Of a stretch of 64,000 nucleotides of DNA, positions 60,152 through 64,000 are shown piece by piece. Source of the stretch: an archaeon. GTDB taxonomy: Archaea; Thermoproteota; Nitrososphaeria; Nitrososphaerales; Gagatemarchaeaceae. Position numbers and translations under genes: made by a program. The stretch's first letter is position 1; each line of letters begins with the position of its first letter. The notes under the pieces were generated by a model, which worked only from the letters and a program-made list of their open reading frames with translations, was not told the origin of the DNA and did no database searches. The DNA is taken from the NCBI GenBank assembly GCA_021827865.1, contig JAKAUC010000009.1, positions 372,001-436,000 of the forward strand, given 5' to 3'.

Positions 60152-63100
60152 CTACCTTCCGACGCAGAGGAGGAGGGCCTCGGCCTCCTCCTTGGTGGAG
60201 ATGACCTGGACCTGCAGGTCGACAGCCTTGCGCCTCACCTTGTGGAACAGCTCGGAGTCGACGTTGGTGTTTGCGTTGAACGAGAGCACGAAGGAGACCT
60301 TCCCGCCGGCTATGAGGTCCATCACTTCGGTCATCCTGGAGTCCAGGGCCTGCTCGTCGAGCTCAAGCATCTCTATCCCCTCCCCCCTGAGGCGCGACAG
60401 CAGGGGCTTGACCCCGGCGGTCTCCTGCCAGGGCTCCAGGAGCATTATCCCCAGGTCCCCCTTCTTGGGCATTCGGTGCCCCGTCGCCAGGAAGGCCTGC
60501 GACAGCGCCTCTGGGAACGTGTCGCCGAAGCAGGCGACCTCTCCCGTGGAGCGCATCTCGACGCCGAGCTTGGGGTCGGCCCCGTCCATCTGCAGGAAGG
60601 AGAACATGGGGGCCTTGACGGCGAAGCGTTTCGGCTCCTCGACGTCCGCCGTCCTCTTCAAGGTCCCGCCTTCGATCGCGGGGGCGACGACGTCGATGAG
60701 GTTTACGCCGGTCGCCTTGCACACGTAGGGGAGGGAGCGCGAAGCACGGAGGTTGCACTCTATGACGTAGACCGACGCCCCGCGGACCAGGAACTGGATG
60801 TTGAGGGGGCCCCTCGCCTTCAGCTCCCTCGCGATGCTCCTCGTGTAGACCCTTATCTTCTCCTTGGCGGCCTTGCCGACGGAGACCGTGGGGATGCTCA
60901 TGATCGCGTCCCCGGAGTGGATCCCCGCGTCCTGGACGTGCTCTATGATGGCCCCGATCACCGTGCTCTTCCCGTCGGACACGGCGTCGACCTCGACCTC
61001 CCGCGCCCCCTCGACGAACTCGCTGACGACCACCGGGTACTCCGGGTTCACCATGGCCGCCTTCGTGATGTAGGTCTCCAGCTCGGAGGGGTCCCAGATG
61101 ACGCGCATGGCCGAGCCGCTGAGGACGTGGGAGGGCCTGACGATCACAGGGTACCCGACCCTGGAGCAGAAGGTCGCCGCCTCGGCGGGGGAGCGGAAGG
61201 AGCCCCAGGCCGGCTGCGGGATCCCCAGGCGGTCCAGGAGGGCGCTGAACTTGGTCCTGTCTTCGGCGGTTTCTATGGACTGCGAAGATGTGCCCAGGAT
61301 TGTGACCCCCCTCTTCTCAAGGGACTCGGCGAGGTCGTTGGGGGTCTGCCCGCCGACGCAGAGGACCATCCCTTCGGGCTTCTCCCTGTCGTAGATGGCG
61401 AGGAGCCTCTCGACCGTCAGCTCCTCGAAGTAGAGCCTGTCGCTCATGTCGAAGTCGGTCGAGACGGTCTCTGGGTTGCAGTTCACCACCACGACCTCGT
61501 AGCCCAGCCCCTTCAGCGCCCAGGCCATGTTCATCGTCCCCCAGTCGAACTCCACCGAGCTCCCAATCCGGTAGGGGCCCGCCCCGAGGACCATCACCTT
61601 ACGCCCGGACGTGGGAGGGGCCTCGTCGACCGCTGCGTCGAAGGTCTGGTAGAGGTAGTTGGTCCTGGAAGGCCACTCGGCTGCGAGGGTGTCGATGACC
61701 TTGGTGACAGGAGTCACCCCCATGCGCACCCGTGCCTCCCTCACCCTGTCCTCCCCGATCCCCAGGAGGTCCCCGATCTGCCTGTCGGAGAATCCGAGCT
61801 TCTTCGCCCTGGTCAGGATCTCCTTGCTTGGGGCGGCGCCGGGGGGTTGAGACTCGAGGAAGGCGTGGAAGTCGACGACGTTCTTGTACTTGCTTACGAA
61901 CCACGGGTCCACCTCGCTCTTGGCGGCGACCTCCTTCTCCCCCGCCCCTGCGCGGAGCGCCTCCGCCAGGTCGAAGGCGATGGTATCGGACGGGCGCTCG
62001 AGCATCCCCAGGGCTGCCGAGAGCGCGGGGGGGCTCCCTCTCCTGACCACGCCGTCGTGTTGCGGGTTGGCCATGCGGGCCGCCTTCTGGATGGCCTCCT
62101 CGAAGCCCCTCCCCACAGCCATGACCTCCCCGATTGACTTCATCGACGTCCCGATCCCCCTGGCGGCTCCGTCGAACTTCACCGTGTCCCAGCGGGGCAT
62201 CTTCACCACCAGATAGTCCAGGGAAGGCTCGAAGAGGGCGGTGGTGGTCCCCGACACCCTGTTCTTCAGCTCGGTGAGGTGGTAGCCGAGGGCGAGCTTC
62301 GCTGCCACGTAGGCCAGGGGGTACCCGGTCGCCTTGGAGGCGAGGGCCGACGACCTCGATAGCCGGGCGTTGATCTCGATGGAGGCGTACCTCTCGGAGC
62401 CCGGGTGGAGGGCGAACTGGATGTTGCACTCCCCGACGATGCCGCAGGTCCGAGCTGCCCGGAGGGAGGCGGTGCGGAGCAGGTGATACTCGGCGTTGGT
62501 GAGCGTTTGGGAGGGGGCGACCACGATGTTGTCCCCGGTGTGGACGCGCATGCCGAGCATGTTCTCCATGTTGCAGATGATGACGCTGTTGTCATCTCTG
62601 TCGCGCATTATCTCGTACTCGATCTGCTTCCACCCGCCGAGGTACTCCTCCACCAGGACCTGGTGCGCGAGGGAGCTGTTCAGGCCGCGCTCGACTATCT
62701 GCGCGAGCTCCTGGAGGTTCCTCGCGACCCCGCCGCCCTTCCCCCCGAGGGTGTAGGCCACCCGGATTATCACAGGGAAGCCCAGCTCGTCCGCCGCCTT
62801 CTTCGCCTCGTCGAAGGAGTAGACGGCGAAGCTGCGCGGAACGGGGACGTCGCAGCCGATCATGGTCTTCTTGAACAGGTCCCTGTCTTCGGTAAGCTGG
62901 ATCCCTCGGATGGGGGTGCCGAGGACCTTCACCCCGTACCTTTCGAGGGCGCCGGACTCGGAGAGGCCTATGCCGCAGTTGAGGGCCGTCTGGCCCCCGA
63001 AGCCGAGGAGGATGCCGTCCGGCCGCTCCCTCTCGATGACGCTGGTGACCGAGTCGACCGACACAGGGACGAAGTGGATGCGGTCGGAGAACTGCGAGCT

Positions 63101-63250
63101 GGTCTGTATCGTAGCTATGTTGGGGTTGACCAGGACTGAGTCGACCCCCTCCTCCTTCAGCGCTTTCAGGCACTGGCTCCCGGAGTAGTCGAACTCCCCC
63201 GCTTCGCCGATCTTGATGGCGCCGCTCCCGATTACGAGTACTTTCTTTAC
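60152..63250 (-). CDS. carB: Carbamoyl-phosphate synthase large subunit, apparent GTA start
   Basis: CarB (about 1032 residues) makes carbamoyl phosphate from bicarbonate, ATP and ammonia for pyrimidines and arginine. Both ATP-grasp halves are complete: N-half GFGGQTALNCGIGL, RVAYTLGGKGGG, SRSSALASKATGYPLA; C-half GAGPYRIGSSVEFDWG, ECNLRASRSLPYVCKATG, ending in an MGS-like domain. The first NTG in frame is GTG 63064, which would remove the invariant VIGSGAIKIGEAGEFDYSGS. That block lies upstream in frame, and between an in-frame TGA and it there is no ATG, GTG or TTG. The best candidate is GTA 63250, overlapping the carA stop as GTAA. Confidence 0.95.
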   Translation of the reverse strand, partial: VKKVLVIGSGAIKIGEAGEFDYSGSQCLKALKEEGVDSVLVNPNIATIQTSSQFSDRIHFVPVSVDSVTSVIERERPDGILLGFGGQTALNCGIGLSESGALERYGVKVLGTPIRGIQLTEDRDLFKKTMIGCDVPVPRSFAVYSFDEAKKAADELGFPVIIRVAYTLGGKGGGVARNLQELAQIVERGLNSSLAHQVLVEEYLGGWKQIEYEIMRDRDDNSVIICNMENMLGMRVHTGDNIVVAPSQTLTNAEYHLLRTASLRAARTCGIVGECNIQFALHPGSERYASIEINARLSRSSALASKATGYPLAYVAAKLALGYHLTELKNRVSGTTTALFEPSLDYLVVKMPRWDTVKFDGAARGIGTSMKSIGEVMAVGRGFEEAIQKAARMANPQHDGVVRRGSPPALSAALGMLERPSDTIAFDLAEALRAGAGEKEVAAKSEVDPWFVSKYKNVVDFHAFLESQPPGAAPSKEILTRAKKLGFSDRQIGDLLGIGEDRVREARVRMGVTPVTKVIDTLAAEWPSRTNYLYQTFDAAVDEAPPTSGRKVMVLGAGPYRIGSSVEFDWGTMNMAWALKGLGYEVVVVNCNPETVSTDFDMSDRLYFEELTVERLLAIYDREKPEGMVLCVGGQTPNDLAESLEKRGVTILGTSSQSIETAEDRTKFSALLDRLGIPQPAWGSFRSPAEAATFCSRVGYPVIVRPSHVLSGSAMRVIWDPSELETYITKAAMVNPEYPVVVSEFVEGAREVEVDAVSDGKSTVIGAIIEHVQDAGIHSGDAIMSIPTVSVGKAAKEKIRVYTRSIARELKARGPLNIQFLVRGASVYVIECNLRASRSLPYVCKATGVNLIDVVAPAIEGGTLKRTADVEEPKRFAVKAPMFSFLQMDGADPKLGVEMRSTGEVACFGDTFPEALSQAFLATGHRMPKKGDLGIMLLEPWQETAGVKPLLSRLRGEGIEMLELDEQALDSRMTEVMDLIAGGKVSFVLSFNANTNVDSELFHKVRRKAVDLQVQVISTKEEAEALLLCVGR

Positions 63251-64000
63251 GCTCTCACGCTTCGAAGCTCTTCACCTCTTGGCTGCCTTCCCCTCCGCGC
63301 CATCTCCGCGAACCTGTCGAATACGAAGAGGGTGTCGTAGGGTCCCGGGGTCGCCTCCGGATGGAACTGGACGGCCATGCACGGCCTGGAAGCGTGGAAG
63401 ACGCCTTCGATGGTCTTGTCGTCTGCGTTGACGAACCACTGGCGGAGATCGGTCCCCTTCAGGGTCTTCTCCGAGATGGCGTAGCCGTGGTTCTGGCTGG
63501 TCACGTATCCCCTCCCGGTGGTGAGGTCCACGCAGGGCTTGTTCTGCCCCCTGTGACCGTACTTCAGCTTGAAGGTCTCGGCCCCCTGGGACATCCCCAC
63601 CACCTGCTCCCCGAGGCAGATCCCCAGGACGGGGACATCTCCGTCTATGAGCGAGCCGACGCACTTCGCGGTGTCGGCCAGTAGATTAGGGTCCCCCGGG
63701 CCGTTGCAGACGACGACCCCCGCTGGGTCGTACTTCATGACCGCCGAATATGAGGAGTCGTAGGGGAGGCGGACCACCTGGAATCCGCGCCTGAGCAGGT
63801 TCCTCACTATCCCGAGCTTTGTCCCGCAGTCGAGGACGACGACCCTCGTGCCTGGCTCCCCATGGACCACGGGGCCGGAGACCGACACCCGCTTCACCAG
63901 GTTCTGCGAGGAGTAGCTGCTCGCCTTCGCGAGCAACTCTGCGAGCATCCTCCTGTCCTTCGCGTCCGGGCCGCTGGCCAGGATCCCCATCATCACACCT
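63247..64000 (-). CDS. carA: Carbamoyl-phosphate synthase small subunit, C-terminal part (partial)
   Basis: Glutaminase subunit of carbamoyl-phosphate synthase; about 250 C-terminal residues are visible and the N-terminal domain lies beyond the right edge. The class I amidotransferase triad is present: the nucleophile in VLGICLGEQVVG, and the His-Glu in AVQFHPEATPGP. Other family blocks are NGPGDPNLL and SQNHGYAI. It releases ammonia from glutamine and channels it to CarB. Its TAA stop overlaps the apparent carB start by 4 bp (GTAA). Confidence 0.95.
   Translation of the reverse strand, partial: GVMMGILASGPDAKDRRMLAELLAKASSYSSQNLVKRVSVSGPVVHGEPGTRVVVLDCGTKLGIVRNLLRRGFQVVRLPYDSSYSAVMKYDPAGVVVCNGPGDPNLLADTAKCVGSLIDGDVPVLGICLGEQVVGMSQGAETFKLKYGHRGQNKPCVDLTTGRGYVTSQNHGYAISEKTLKGTDLRQWFVNADDKTIEGVFHASRPCMAVQFHPEATPGPYDTLFVFDRFAEMARRGRQPRGEELRSVRA

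Noticed and set aside
63064-63250. carB frameshift or truncated carB starting at GTG 63064
   Set aside because: The frame upstream is intact and encodes the invariant N-terminal block, so the gene is complete apart from an unusual start codon.

Overview
The window is about 64 kb of gene-dense, G+C-rich archaeal chromosome with strong AGG/AGA arginine use. Three things point to the Thaumarchaeota/Nitrososphaeria branch or a close relative: RNA polymerase subunit A is one unsplit gene (4540-8328) instead of separate A' and A'' genes, subunit B is also unsplit, and the Hef-type helicase has no nuclease domain. No ammonia-oxidation genes are present. The species cannot be named from this sequence alone.

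Layout. 1-2.7 kb: end of GMP synthase, adenosine deaminase, a degenerate alpha/beta hydrolase and a GNAT protein. 2.7-12 kb (minus strand): the core information operon rpoH-rpoB-rpoA-rpl30e-nusA-rps12-rps7. 12-19.9 kb: branched-chain aminotransferase, aconitase, an MFS exporter and a DUF255 thioredoxin-like protein. 19.9-24.6 kb: kdpABC potassium ATPase with a stand-alone Lrp/AsnC effector domain. 24.7-31.7 kb: a DedA/VTT membrane protein, tRNA-Leu(UAG), then a less G+C-rich block with a Tfx regulator, an OsmC-MetE pair behind a perfect palindrome, a cysteine-less VKOR-like protein, a 12-helix histidine-rich membrane protein and a true VKOR. 31.9-49 kb: Hef-type helicase, pyruvate kinase, a PadR-controlled exporter, an ABC transporter, a phosphoesterase, CoxG and acyl-CoA dehydrogenase, MazG, endonuclease III, an epimerase, CBS and Usp proteins and several small membrane or regulatory proteins. 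49-56 kb: a HAD phosphatase and a translationally coupled MoxR/DUF58/DUF4129-like membrane cluster with two exported proteins. 56-64 kb: a cyclic-nucleotide-binding protein, a TIM-barrel protein, rps10, a candidate structured RNA, an epimerase, a Nudix protein and carAB.

Expression signals are unusually legible. Many first genes have a TATA-like box A centred about 27 nt before the start codon, which implies leaderless mRNAs and helps choose starts. Genes inside operons use Shine-Dalgarno sites or 4-bp stop/start overlaps (ATGA, GTGA, TTGA).

The most striking observation is that three genes, rpoH, the DUF58 gene and carB, have no ATG, GTG or TTG that could start a full-length product. In each, the conserved N-terminus begins at an NTA codon (ATA, ATA, GTA) that overlaps the TAA or TAG stop of the preceding reading frame in the same geometry as the NTGA couplings. 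The second is a roughly 284-nt region after rps10 that folds into a closed multi-helix structure and may be a new or very divergent non-coding RNA.
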